A program made the translations under genes and the position numbers. The notes beneath the pieces are model-generated. The model was not told the origin of the DNA. It made no database searches and saw only the letters and a program-made list of their open reading frames with translations. Shown here in pieces: positions 7,472 through 14,413 of a stretch of DNA of 14,580 nt. How positions within the stretch are numbered: the first letter of the stretch is position 1; every line of letters begins with the position of its first letter. Origin of the DNA: an uncultured Garciella sp. (GTDB lineage Bacteria > Bacillota > Clostridia > Eubacteriales > Garciellaceae); NCBI GenBank assembly GCA_900555725.1, contig USMD01000048.1, positions 1-14,580 on the forward strand. Reading direction: 5' to 3'.

Positions 7472-8065
7472 ATGCTCGATACTTATGGAAGAAAATATGT
7501 AGATCCATTGATCAATCACGTTGCAAACTTTTTTCTAGAAAAGAAAAAACAGCCCAATGAGATTACAATTCTAGCCCTCGTAGTAGGACTTACTACTGGT
7601 CCTTTGATTTACCTAGACCATCCTATTTTGGCTACCGTTTTTCTATGGATTTCAGGACTTTTAGATGCGGTAGATGGAGCTATGGCACGAAAAATAGAAA
7701 AGACTTCACCCTGGGGAACTTTAATGGATATTACCTTTGATAGAATGGTAGAAATTACGGTTTTCTTAAGTTTAGGACTAAAATATCCTAAGGCCAGAAT
7801 GGAACTATTAATTTTAATGGTCGCTATCTTACTCTCTATGACTATATTTTTAACGGTAGGGGCTTTGAGTGATCAAAGAGGCATAAAGTCTTTTTACTAT
7901 CAAGCAGGTCTTGCTGAACGAACAGAGGGATTTTTATTATCCTCCCTTATGATATTACTCAGCAGATATCTAAGATTTTTTACTCTTTTATATGCTGGCT
8001 TAGTATTTTTTACAGCAGTCCAAAGAATGTTAGAAGCAAAAAGAATTTTATCCCATCTAGAATAA
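7472..8065 (+). CDS. CDP-alcohol phosphatidyltransferase family membrane enzyme, YnjF-like
   Basis: The 197-residue protein starts after AGGAGG and shows the complete CDP-alcohol phosphotransferase signature: D65-x2-D68-G69-x2-A72-R73-x8-G82-x3-D86-x3-D90. The four aspartates bind the metal ions and act in transfer of a phosphatidyl group from CDP-diacylglycerol to an alcohol. About five or six hydrophobic segments follow the usual layout of the family. Its acceptor alcohol cannot be told from sequence; PgsA, phosphatidylinositol-type and cardiolipin-type enzymes share the motif. Its position as the last gene after a YnjB/C/D-type transporter parallels E. coli ynjF, which argues that this is the system-associated paralogue and not the housekeeping PgsA. 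It appears intact. Confidence 0.88.
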   Translation: MLDTYGRKYVDPLINHVANFFLEKKKQPNEITILALVVGLTTGPLIYLDHPILATVFLWISGLLDAVDGAMARKIEKTSPWGTLMDITFDRMVEITVFLSLGLKYPKARMELLILMVAILLSMTIFLTVGALSDQRGIKSFYYQAGLAERTEGFLLSSLMILLSRYLRFFTLLYAGLVFFTAVQRMLEAKRILSHLE

Positions 8066-8074
8066 AAAACATTC

Positions 8075-8092
8075 TTTCTACATACAATACCA
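8075..8092 (+). repeat. 18-base direct repeat, left copy
   Basis: TTTCTACATACAATACCA at 8075-8092 recurs exactly, in the same orientation, at 14414-14431. ATAAAAAA also precedes both copies (8062-8069 and 14402-14409), so the similarity spans about 30 bases with a small gap. The pair brackets the siderophore importer and MATE modules. The left copy can also fold with 8103-8113 into an imperfect hairpin (ATACAAT with ATTGTAT). Confidence 0.7.
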
Positions 8093-8171
8093 AGCTCTTT
8101 TGGGTAATTGTATAATACTTATGTGGTAACACACGTTAAGACCCTAGTAAGGCTAGAAAGAAAACACAATT

Positions 8172-8200
8172 AGAACCTTGAGAAATCAAGGTTCTTTTCT
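8172..8200 (+). terminator. Strong rho-independent terminator before the siderophore operon
   Basis: AGAACCTTGA (8172-8181) and TCAAGGTTCT (8186-8195) form a perfect 10-bp stem with a GAAA tetraloop, followed by TTTCTT. It lies 107 bases after the end of the phosphatidyltransferase gene. It either ends that operon or terminates a short transcript of its own started from a TATAAT at 8111-8116. Confidence 0.85.
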
Positions 8201-8261
8201 TATACAAAAATTTATATGTTTCCAAAGACGTCCATTTAAAGTAATGTTCTTAAAAATACTG

Positions 8262-8290
8262 TTGACAAATTCTACTTATTACAATAAAAT
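8262..8290 (+). promoter_or_regulatory. Promoter of the siderophore importer operon
   Basis: TTGACA at 8262-8267 and TAAAAT at 8285-8290 are separated by exactly 17 bases. The predicted start is near 8297, leaving a leader of about 100 bases before the ATG at 8398. The strong consensus fits a promoter held off by a repressor. Confidence 0.85.
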
Positions 8291-8306
8291 GATAAAGAAG
8301 ATCAAA

Positions 8307-8326
8307 TGAGAATAATTTTCATTTTC
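8307..8326 (+). promoter_or_regulatory. Fur-box-like iron operator
   Basis: TGAGAAT-A-ATTTTCA (8307-8321) is a 7-1-7 inverted repeat with one mismatch and fits the Fur-family pattern TGATAATNATTATCA. Against the classical 19-bp Fur box, positions 8308-8326 match at 14 of 19 bases. It begins about 10 bases downstream of the predicted transcription start, so bound Fur with ferrous iron would block early elongation or promoter clearance. Confidence 0.75.
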
Positions 8327-8397
8327 ATACTTGTTAGGCGAGGATACAAATGAAAAATTAATTCAGTAAAATCAATATAATAATTAGGAGGAAGATT

Positions 8398-9426
8398 ATG
8401 AAGCTAAAGGGAATAATTACTACTATTCTTGCTTGTGCTTTATTAATAACAGGATGCTCAAGCTCAGCAGAAAAACATCAAGAGAAATCTAACGTAGGGG
8501 AAAGTGCTTCTGTCACTGATTCAATTACAATCAAACATGCATTCGGAGAAACTGTAATAGAAAAAGAACCAGAAAATGTTGTTACAATTTCTTGGGGGAA
8601 TCAAGATGTGCCTTTAGCATTAGGAATTGTACCAGCTGGTGTATCTAAGGCTAACTATGGTAAATCAGATGAAAATGGTCTATTACCTTGGACAGCATCA
8701 AAATATAAGGAATTAGGAGTAGAGAAACCTGTTACTTTTGATGATGTAGATGGTTTAGATTATGAGGCTATAAGTAATGCTAATCCAGATGTAATATTGG
8801 CTGCTTACTCAGGAATTACACAAGAGGAATATGATTTATTAAGTAAAATCGCTCCTGTTGTTGCATATCCTACACTTCCATGGCAAATATATTGGAGAGA
8901 TCAAATAACAATAAATGCAACTGCAATAGGTAAAAAGGATGAAGGAGATAAATTAGTTTCAGATTTAGAAAAGTTAATAACAGAAAAAACTAGTGAGTAC
9001 TCCAATATTAAAGGGAAAAAAGTTGCGTTTTGTTACTTTAATCCAGCTGACTTAGGGAAGTCTTACATATATCTTCCAACGGATCCCCGTGCAGCATACT
9101 TAACTGATTTAGGCCTAGAAGTACCTGAAAGTGTTAAGAAATTTGCAGAAACTTCAAATAGCTTTACTCTAGAAATTAGTTCAGAAAATATTGATCAATT
9201 AACAGATATAGATGTTATAGTAACTTATGGAACTGACACATTATTAAAACAACTTCAAGCGGATACTTTATTAGGAACAGTTCCAGCAATAAAAAATGGT
9301 TCTGTTGCAATTATAGAAGATGGATCAGCATTAGCAGCATCCTGTACTCCAAGTGCATTATCTATTCCAGCAACAATAGACGAATATTTAAAGATAATTG
9401 GAGAGGCGGCAGATAAAGTACAATGA
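8398..9426 (+). CDS. Iron-siderophore ABC transporter substrate-binding lipoprotein
   Basis: This 342-residue lipoprotein follows AGGAGG with 6-base spacing. The signal peptide ends at the lipobox ITGC (Cys20), giving a protein anchored to the outside of the membrane. The mature part is a FecB/FepB-like, type III binding protein. An N-terminal strand region ITIKHAFGETVIEKEPENVV (about 44-63) leads into the first lobe, a long connecting helix lies near 195-220, and the second lobe carries VIVTYGTDTLLKQLQAD near its end. It would capture a ferric siderophore for the two permeases encoded downstream. Its stop overlaps the first permease start in ATGA (9423-9426). The Fur-like operator upstream supports iron-regulated expression. 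The particular siderophore cannot be told, and no synthesis genes are present, so a foreign siderophore is possible. Confidence 0.92.
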   Translation: MKLKGIITTILACALLITGCSSSAEKHQEKSNVGESASVTDSITIKHAFGETVIEKEPENVVTISWGNQDVPLALGIVPAGVSKANYGKSDENGLLPWTASKYKELGVEKPVTFDDVDGLDYEAISNANPDVILAAYSGITQEEYDLLSKIAPVVAYPTLPWQIYWRDQITINATAIGKKDEGDKLVSDLEKLITEKTSEYSNIKGKKVAFCYFNPADLGKSYIYLPTDPRAAYLTDLGLEVPESVKKFAETSNSFTLEISSENIDQLTDIDVIVTYGTDTLLKQLQADTLLGTVPAIKNGSVAIIEDGSALAASCTPSALSIPATIDEYLKIIGEAADKVQ

Positions 9427-10421
9427 GACTTACAAAGACAATAGGGATATATTTAGTGAGTATTATTTTTCTAGGGATGTGTGTATTTGCATCATTAGCA
9501 TGGGGGTCAAAAAATATAGAATTTAGTCAAGTAATAAATGCTTTACTAAATAGTGAGGAGATGTCTTTTGCTACATTAGTGGTTCATGAGCGTATTCCAA
9601 GAACAATTTTTAGTATTATGGCAGGGGCTTCTCTTGGAATATCAGGAGCCCTTATGCAATCTATAACTAGAAATCCAATAGCAGACCCAAGTATCTTAGG
9701 AGTTAATACAGGTGCATCTTTATTTGTTGTAATTGGAATAGCTTTTTTTAATATAGATTCACCAAATCAGTATATTTGGATTGCGCTAGCTGGAGCAGGT
9801 ATAACATCAGTATTTGTTTATGGGATAGCATCTATTGGAAATGGAGGAATGACTCCAATTAAGCTTGCTTTATCAGGCGCTGCTACTAGTGCTGTTTTAT
9901 CATCTTCAGTAAATGCAGTTATACTTTCTAGAAGTGAGGTTATGGATGCATTTAGACTTTGGCAGGTTGGAAGTGTAAGTGGGGCAACTTGGGATAGTAT
10001 TAATTTAATACTACCATTTATAACAATTGGGTTAATAATAAGCATAGCAGCAACACCAGCGCTAAATGTTTTAGCATTGGGAGATGATATTGCAACTGGC
10101 CTAGGTGTAGATATAGGAATTATTAGAATTATATGTGCAATTGCGGGAGTTATACTATCAGGGGCAACTACTGCAATTGCTGGTCCTATTGGATTTATAG
10201 GATTAATGATACCTCATAGCATACGTCTTATTTCTGGTTCAAATTTAAAAGGTATTGTTCCTTTGTCAGCTATTGGAGGAGCGGCACTTCTAATAATTTC
10301 AGATGTTTTGGGAAGAGTACTTGGAAGTCCAGGGGAAATTCAGGTAGGAATTATTACTGCATTTTTAGGGGCACCAATTCTTATTATCATTGCCAGAAAA
10401 GCGAAGGTGAGAGCTATATGA
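9423..10421 (+). CDS. FecCD-family siderophore permease 1
   Basis: This 332-residue BtuC/FecCD-type permease has about ten hydrophobic segments. Typical family sequences are visible: RIPRTIFSIMAGASLGISGA near the N-terminus with LMQSITRNPIADPSILG following, and GPIGFIGLMIPHSIRLISG near 252-270. The latter precedes the cytoplasmic coupling region that docks the ATPase. It starts within the ATGA overlap with the binding-protein gene and itself overlaps the next permease by ATGA (10418-10421), so synthesis of the subunits is coupled. With the following permease it would form the heterodimeric channel of the importer. Codon choice (many AAT, TTA and GGT) is visibly more AT-rich than in the region-2 genes, which may mean a separate origin. 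Confidence 0.93.
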   Translation: MRLTKTIGIYLVSIIFLGMCVFASLAWGSKNIEFSQVINALLNSEEMSFATLVVHERIPRTIFSIMAGASLGISGALMQSITRNPIADPSILGVNTGASLFVVIGIAFFNIDSPNQYIWIALAGAGITSVFVYGIASIGNGGMTPIKLALSGAATSAVLSSSVNAVILSRSEVMDAFRLWQVGSVSGATWDSINLILPFITIGLIISIAATPALNVLALGDDIATGLGVDIGIIRIICAIAGVILSGATTAIAGPIGFIGLMIPHSIRLISGSNLKGIVPLSAIGGAALLIISDVLGRVLGSPGEIQVGIITAFLGAPILIIIARKAKVRAI

Positions 10422-11452
10422 CGCAAAGTACCCACACTATGATTAAACAAGGTTATATTAGAAGGAAAATTCGTTTAATTAGCGTTAACATCATACTACT
10501 TATTTTAACAATATGTATTTGTGCCATAATGCTTTCATATGGTAAAAATAATTATGATTTAAATACCATTATAAGAGTTCTTAGCGGAGAACAAATACAA
10601 GGCGCCTCATTTACTATAGTAACCCTACGTTTACCAAGAATGCTTTGTGGATTTTTAGCAGGATTAGCTTTTGGTATAGCAGGAAATACGTTTCAAACTA
10701 TGCTAAGGAATCCATTAGCTAGTCCTGATATTATTGGTATAAGTTCAGGCTCTAGTGTTGCAGCAGTTTTCTGTATATTAATTCTACATATGAGTGGAAG
10801 TGGTGTTGCTATAGCAGCAGTGATTTCTGGTATTTTAGTATCAACGCTTATATATGTGTTATCTAAGGGCTCAGGATTTTCAGGCGGTAGATTGATACTT
10901 ATAGGAATTGGAATGCAGGCAATGATAAATGCACTTATATCATATTTGTTGGCTAAAGCTTCACAATATGATGTTCCAACTGCACTTAGATGGTTAAGTG
11001 GGAGCTTAAATGGAATGCGTATTGAAGATGTACCAACTTTATTGATCGTTGTAGTTATATTCGGAATTACTATCTTATGTTTAACAAAACAGCTTCAAAT
11101 ATTAGAATTGGGAGATGAGTTTGCAACGACACTAGGTGTTAAAATTAATTTAATACGTATTATGCTAATTCTAAGTTCAGTATTTTTAATTGCTTTTGCA
11201 ACTTCTGTTACAGGACCCATAGCCTTTGTTGCATTTTTATCTGGGCCAATAGCATCTAGGCTTGTTGGACCAGGAGCACCAAATGTTTTATCATCAGGTT
11301 TAGTTGGAGCATTGTTAGTACTTGGAGCAGATATGATTGGTCAGTTTGCATTTAGTACAAGATTTCCTGTAGGTGTAGTTACGGGAATTTTGGGGGCACC
11401 ATATATGCTATTTCTATTAATAGTTATAAATAGGAGGGGTCAAGCATCATGA
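10418..11452 (+). CDS. FecCD-family siderophore permease 2
   Basis: This 344-residue permease of the same family as its upstream partner shows LRLPRMLCGFLAGLAFGIAG near residues 68-87, with FQTMLRNPLASPDIIG following, and GPIAFVAFLSGPIASRLVG near 266-284. About ten membrane segments follow a longer, basic N-terminal stretch (KQGYIRRKIR). The order of binding protein, permease, permease, ATPase matches fepB-fepD-fepG-fepC and related clusters, so this gene occupies the FepG position. It overlaps both neighbours by four bases (ATGA). No residues look missing. Siderophore identity is not predictable from it. Confidence 0.93.
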   Translation: MTQSTHTMIKQGYIRRKIRLISVNIILLILTICICAIMLSYGKNNYDLNTIIRVLSGEQIQGASFTIVTLRLPRMLCGFLAGLAFGIAGNTFQTMLRNPLASPDIIGISSGSSVAAVFCILILHMSGSGVAIAAVISGILVSTLIYVLSKGSGFSGGRLILIGIGMQAMINALISYLLAKASQYDVPTALRWLSGSLNGMRIEDVPTLLIVVVIFGITILCLTKQLQILELGDEFATTLGVKINLIRIMLILSSVFLIAFATSVTGPIAFVAFLSGPIASRLVGPGAPNVLSSGLVGALLVLGADMIGQFAFSTRFPVGVVTGILGAPYMLFLLIVINRRGQAS

Positions 11453-12267
11453 CTAAAAAACAACAATTATTTGAGGCAAAGGAAATAGTAACTGGATATG
11501 ACAAAAAGATTATAATTGATGGGATGGATATAATTATTCCAAGTAATAAAATTAGTGTTATTATCGGGGCCAATGCATGTGGTAAATCAACTTTGCTGAA
11601 AACACTTGCTAGACTTATTAAACCTGTTTCGGGTAAAGTTATAATTGATGGTAAAAAAATCACTTCAATGCCTTCTAAACAACTAGCACAAGTTTTAGGT
11701 TTACTTCCTCAATCACCAGTAGTTCCAGAAGGTATAACTGTTTGGGATTTAGTTTCAAGAGGTAGATATCCATATCAATCATTTTTAAAAAATATGGATG
11801 AAACTGATTTTCAAGCTGTAGAAGAAGCACTTGAAATAATGGGAATAACAGAGCTTGCTAATCGTAGCGTAGATGAGCTATCTGGTGGGCAACGTCAGAG
11901 AGTCTGGATTGCAATGGCACTTGCTCAACAAACAGATATACTTCTTTTAGATGAGCCAACTACTTTTCTTGACATTGCTTATCAAGTGGAGATTCTGGAT
12001 TTATTAACAGATTTAAACCGTAAAAGAGGGACTACTATTGTTATGGTACTTCATGATATAAATTTATCTGCTAGATATGCAGATTATATATTTGCTCTTC
12101 GTAATGGGAAATTAATTGATCATGGTACGCCATCAGAGGTTATAACATCAGAATTAATTGCTACAGTATTTGAATTAGATTGTGTAGTTATACAAGATCC
12201 AGTATCCTCTTCACCTTTTATTGTACCAAGAGGAAGACATCATGCTAATATTGTAAGCGTCAAATAG
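11449..12267 (+). CDS. Iron-siderophore ABC transporter ATPase (FepC/FhuC-like)
   Basis: The 272-residue ATPase drives the FecCD permease pair. Motifs in order are Walker A GANACGKST (40-48; alanines replace the commoner Pro and Gly of GPNGCGKST, but the essential G45-K46-S47 are kept), Q88, signature LSGGQ (144-148), Walker B ILLLDEP (164-170) with catalytic E169, the D-loop, and switch H202 (LHDINLSARY). The family-typical VWDLVSRGRYPYQ segment (98-110) is present. It starts in an ATGA overlap with the second permease and is the last gene of the operon. The C-terminal tail after about 225 is typical of FepC/FhuC and lacks a TOBE domain, unlike the other ATPase in this window. It appears functional. 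Confidence 0.94.
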   Translation: MTKKQQLFEAKEIVTGYDKKIIIDGMDIIIPSNKISVIIGANACGKSTLLKTLARLIKPVSGKVIIDGKKITSMPSKQLAQVLGLLPQSPVVPEGITVWDLVSRGRYPYQSFLKNMDETDFQAVEEALEIMGITELANRSVDELSGGQRQRVWIAMALAQQTDILLLDEPTTFLDIAYQVEILDLLTDLNRKRGTTIVMVLHDINLSARYADYIFALRNGKLIDHGTPSEVITSELIATVFELDCVVIQDPVSSSPFIVPRGRHHANIVSVK

Positions 12268-12332
12268 ATTCTTCATCCTATTATTTATCTATTCATATAC
12301 GTATACTAGCTTAGGTATAAAGGCGTTATATT

Positions 12333-12389
12333 CTCTTCCCAAGCCTCTCATGACTTTGGTCATGAGAGGATCAAAGTGCTTTGGAAGAG
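12333..12389. terminator. Large nested stem-loop between convergent operons (possible bidirectional terminator)
   Basis: An inner perfect 11-bp stem, CCTCTCATGAC/GTCATGAGAGG (12344-12354/12359-12369), has a TTTG loop. Outer arms at 12333-12343 and 12379-12389 pair over 11 positions with one mismatch, leaving a 9-base bulge on one side only. It lies between the convergent siderophore and MATE genes. Neither side has a good T-tract, so it may terminate inefficiently or mainly protect 3' ends. Confidence 0.55.
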
Positions 12390-12400
12390 CTATCCAGGAT

Positions 12401-13723
12401 TCATTTCCATTTTCCTGTCCGATATTCCAAGAAAGAAATGATAAAGTTTGCTAGCCATCCAATCGGAACTGCATACCATACCATGGCTATACCAAATCTT
12501 GGTGCCATTGTGACTGCAACTAAAACACGAATTGCAAGATTTGTTAGATTGGCAATGGTGAACATCTTCATATCTCCAGCCCCTCGCAAAAGGCCATCTG
12601 TCACCATTTTCAATCCAATTAGAACAAAAAACCATCCCATAAATCTCAAATAACTTGTACCTGTTTCCATGGCAAGTTGTGTACCATCAGTTCCTAAAAA
12701 CAGAGAAATAATCGGGATATAAAAACCCTCAAGAATTACACAGATTAAAATTGCGAAAAACACGACAATTTTGTTTCCAGTATAATAGCCATTTTGTACA
12801 CGTTTGTGTTTTCTAGCACCGATGTTTTGAGCTGTATAAGTGGAGATAGCATTTCCCATAGCTGTCATTGGGACCACACAAATGCTTTCTATCCTCATGG
12901 CGGCTGAAAATCCCGCTAGCATTTCTGCTCCAAAGCTATTCACTACGGATTGAACAAGTAGCATACCAATGGAAACCGTTGACTGCTGCAAAATGGAGGG
13001 AAATGCTATTTTTGACATAACTTTTAATTCTTTTCCATCGAAAAAAGCCTGTTTTTCAGAGGGATAAGAAACTAATTCTTTTAAAAACAGCAAAAATGAT
13101 ATCACAGCCGAAATTCCCTGTGCAATCAGAGTTGCCCATGCGACCCCTGCTACACCGAGATGCATAGAACGCACCATATACACATCTAAGATAATATTTA
13201 ATATGGAGGAAAAAATCAGCAGGTATAGGGGAATACGGGAACGTCCTATTGCATTAAACATAGCCGAAAGTACATTATACATAAACAAAAACGGAAGCCC
13301 GAGAAAGTAGATGTTTAGATATTTTGTAGCCATCCCCAAAATATTGTCTGGAGTATTCAATAGCTGCATGATTTGTCTTCCAGTCAAAGCTCCAAAAATC
13401 CCTAACATTATGCTCAACGCAAGAAAAGATAGCAAAGCAGTATAGACTGATTGTTTCATCTGCTTATACTCTTTAGCACCAAAATAGCGGCTGGTAATAA
13501 CTGAAGCCCCCACTCCTCCACCAATCGCAATGGAAATAAATACATTTGTCAGGGAGTAGGAAGCCCCTACTGCCGCCAATGCATTTTCGCTGACAAATCG
13601 ACCGACCACTACGGAATCGGCCATTGTATAAAATTGTTGAAATAAGTTTCCAATAATCATAGGTAAAGCAAAGATTAACAAAGCTTTTACTGGCTTTTCA
13701 TTTATCAAATATTCTTTGTCCAT
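12401..13723 (-). CDS. MATE family multidrug/metabolite efflux transporter
   Basis: This 440-residue membrane protein starts after AAGGAGG on the minus strand. It has about twelve hydrophobic segments in two similar halves. Characteristic MATE sequence appears in the first helix pair (LPMIIGNLFQQFYTMADSVV with VGRFVSENALAAVGAS following, about 20-54). The second-half counterpart is around LQQSTVSIGMLLVQSVVNSF (about 245-264), and MGNAISTYTAQNIGARKHKR follows near 288-307. MATE pumps export organic cations or metabolites by sodium or proton antiport. The gene lies 12 bases downstream of an ArsR-family regulator and is presumably controlled by it. Its bases look less AT-rich than the neighbouring siderophore operon. 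Substrate is unknown; length and motifs are normal. Confidence 0.93.
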   Translation of the reverse strand: MDKEYLINEKPVKALLIFALPMIIGNLFQQFYTMADSVVVGRFVSENALAAVGASYSLTNVFISIAIGGGVGASVITSRYFGAKEYKQMKQSVYTALLSFLALSIMLGIFGALTGRQIMQLLNTPDNILGMATKYLNIYFLGLPFLFMYNVLSAMFNAIGRSRIPLYLLIFSSILNIILDVYMVRSMHLGVAGVAWATLIAQGISAVISFLLFLKELVSYPSEKQAFFDGKELKVMSKIAFPSILQQSTVSIGMLLVQSVVNSFGAEMLAGFSAAMRIESICVVPMTAMGNAISTYTAQNIGARKHKRVQNGYYTGNKIVVFFAILICVILEGFYIPIISLFLGTDGTQLAMETGTSYLRFMGWFFVLIGLKMVTDGLLRGAGDMKMFTIANLTNLAIRVLVAVTMAPRFGIAMVWYAVPIGWLANFIISFLEYRTGKWK

Positions 13724-13735
13724 ATGTGTTCCTCC

Positions 13736-14062
13736 TTAATGCTTTCTGCCGCACTCATATTCACAGATGCATTCACGTGTAAGTTCTTTTGCTTGCTCTG
13801 CTGTTTTTACAAAATAAGAGAATTGTTCTAAAAGTTTTTCTAACAACTCCCTATTTACTAGATAGTGCATATGATATCCTATTTTGGTACCAGAAATCAG
13901 CCCTGACTTTTTTAAAACATTCATATGCTGTGAAACCGCCGATTCACTGATGCCCAACTTTTTTGCCATGGCACGAACACAATAATGCCTTTCTATTAAA
14001 AGTTTTAGGATTTTGAATCGAGTAGGTTCTGTCATAATGTGAATCGTTTCTATAAACTCCAA
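13736..14062 (-). CDS. ArsR-family winged-helix repressor with Cys-rich C-terminus
   Basis: The 108-residue protein has the ArsR fold: EPTRFKILKLL (12-22), then the helix-turn-helix AMAKKLGISESAVSQHMNVL (31-50) with KKSGLISG next, and the beta wing (about 58-70). The C-terminal helix ends in TRECICEYECGRKH, placing Cys98, Cys100, Cys104 and His108 close together, with Cys28 next to the DNA-binding region. This could be a thiol or metal-sensing site, but no standard ELCVC metal motif is present. The start is a TTG at 14062, 10 bases after AAGGAGG; the next ATG (codon 10) would remove the first helix. It precedes the MATE gene by 12 bases, so it probably autoregulates and controls the pump. The inducer is unknown. 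Confidence 0.88.
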   Translation of the reverse strand: MEFIETIHIMTEPTRFKILKLLIERHYCVRAMAKKLGISESAVSQHMNVLKKSGLISGTKIGYHMHYLVNRELLEKLLEQFSYFVKTAEQAKELTRECICEYECGRKH

Positions 14063-14084
14063 TGATATGATTCCTCCTTGTTTG

Positions 14085-14102
14085 ATTAAGTACTCACTTA
14101 AT
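14085..14102 (-). promoter_or_regulatory. Palindromic operator at the arsR-MATE start site
   Basis: ATTAAGT (14085-14091) and ACTTAAT (14096-14102) form a perfect 7-4-7 inverted repeat. It sits at the predicted transcription start and just downstream of the -10 box, the usual place for an autorepressing ArsR-family operator. Confidence 0.65.
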
Positions 14103-14105
14103 TAA

Positions 14106-14134
14106 ACTATAATGTTTTCTTTTCTTTATGTCAA
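14106..14134 (-). promoter_or_regulatory. Promoter of the arsR-MATE operon
   Basis: Read on the minus strand, TTGACA (14129-14134) and TATAGT (14106-14111) are separated by exactly 17 bases. The start would fall near 14099, inside the palindromic operator, and about 37 bases before the TTG start codon. Confidence 0.82.
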
Positions 14135-14138
14135 ATCT

Positions 14139-14333
14139 AATTTAATCTATTGTGCTAGTTGATTCAAAGGATAGATGTTTTCACTGCGCTACTTAAACAA
14201 ATGCTCTCCTTTTTTAGAATAACAAAATCTAGGTGAAAAAGGGGGCACTAAGTCGCCTAACGTGAAACATCTATCCTACGAAATATAAAGTTCTCTAAAT
14301 CATAATCATTTAACTGGCACAACGGGTTAATTT
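14139..14333. mobile_element. Candidate MITE-like palindromic element, about 195 bp
   Basis: The outer ends are imperfect inverted repeats: 14139-14164 matches the reverse complement of 14308-14333 at about 19 of 26 positions (shared core TTGTGCYAGTT). Inside, AGGATAGATGTTTTCAC (14168-14184) and GTGAAACATCTATCCT (14262-14277) are complementary apart from one extra T, and the sequence between them is also partly self-complementary (CCTTTTTT with AAAAAGG). No open reading frame is supported and no clear target duplication is visible. A related end sequence lies at 3321-3348. It could instead be a structured RNA or a non-mobile palindromic repeat. Confidence 0.45.
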
Positions 14334-14413
14334 AGTATTCTTATAGCAATCTAAAAAATATTAGGAGATAGAAAAATTTTATCCGAATGTTATTACCTTG
14401 CATAAAAAATTTT

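Noticed and set aside
8350..8361. A tiny upstream open frame (ATG AAA AAT TAA) in the siderophore operon leader
   Set aside because: Only three codons with a weak ribosome site; nothing supports a regulatory role beyond chance in AT-rich sequence.
12296..12305. Perfect palindrome TATACGTATA after the siderophore ATPase gene
   Set aside because: A 10-bp AT-rich palindrome can arise by chance, and there is no promoter beside it.
12390..12635. Open frames overlapping the end of the MATE gene on both strands
   Set aside because: They are out of frame with a clear MATE gene, have no ribosome site of their own, and their translations show no recognisable domain.
14255..14261. GCCTAAC resembling an integron attC core site, with GTTAGGC also at 8333-8339
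   Set aside because: No partner core site at the right distance, no attC-like L boxes, and no integrase or gene cassettes nearby; a 7-base match is expected by chance.
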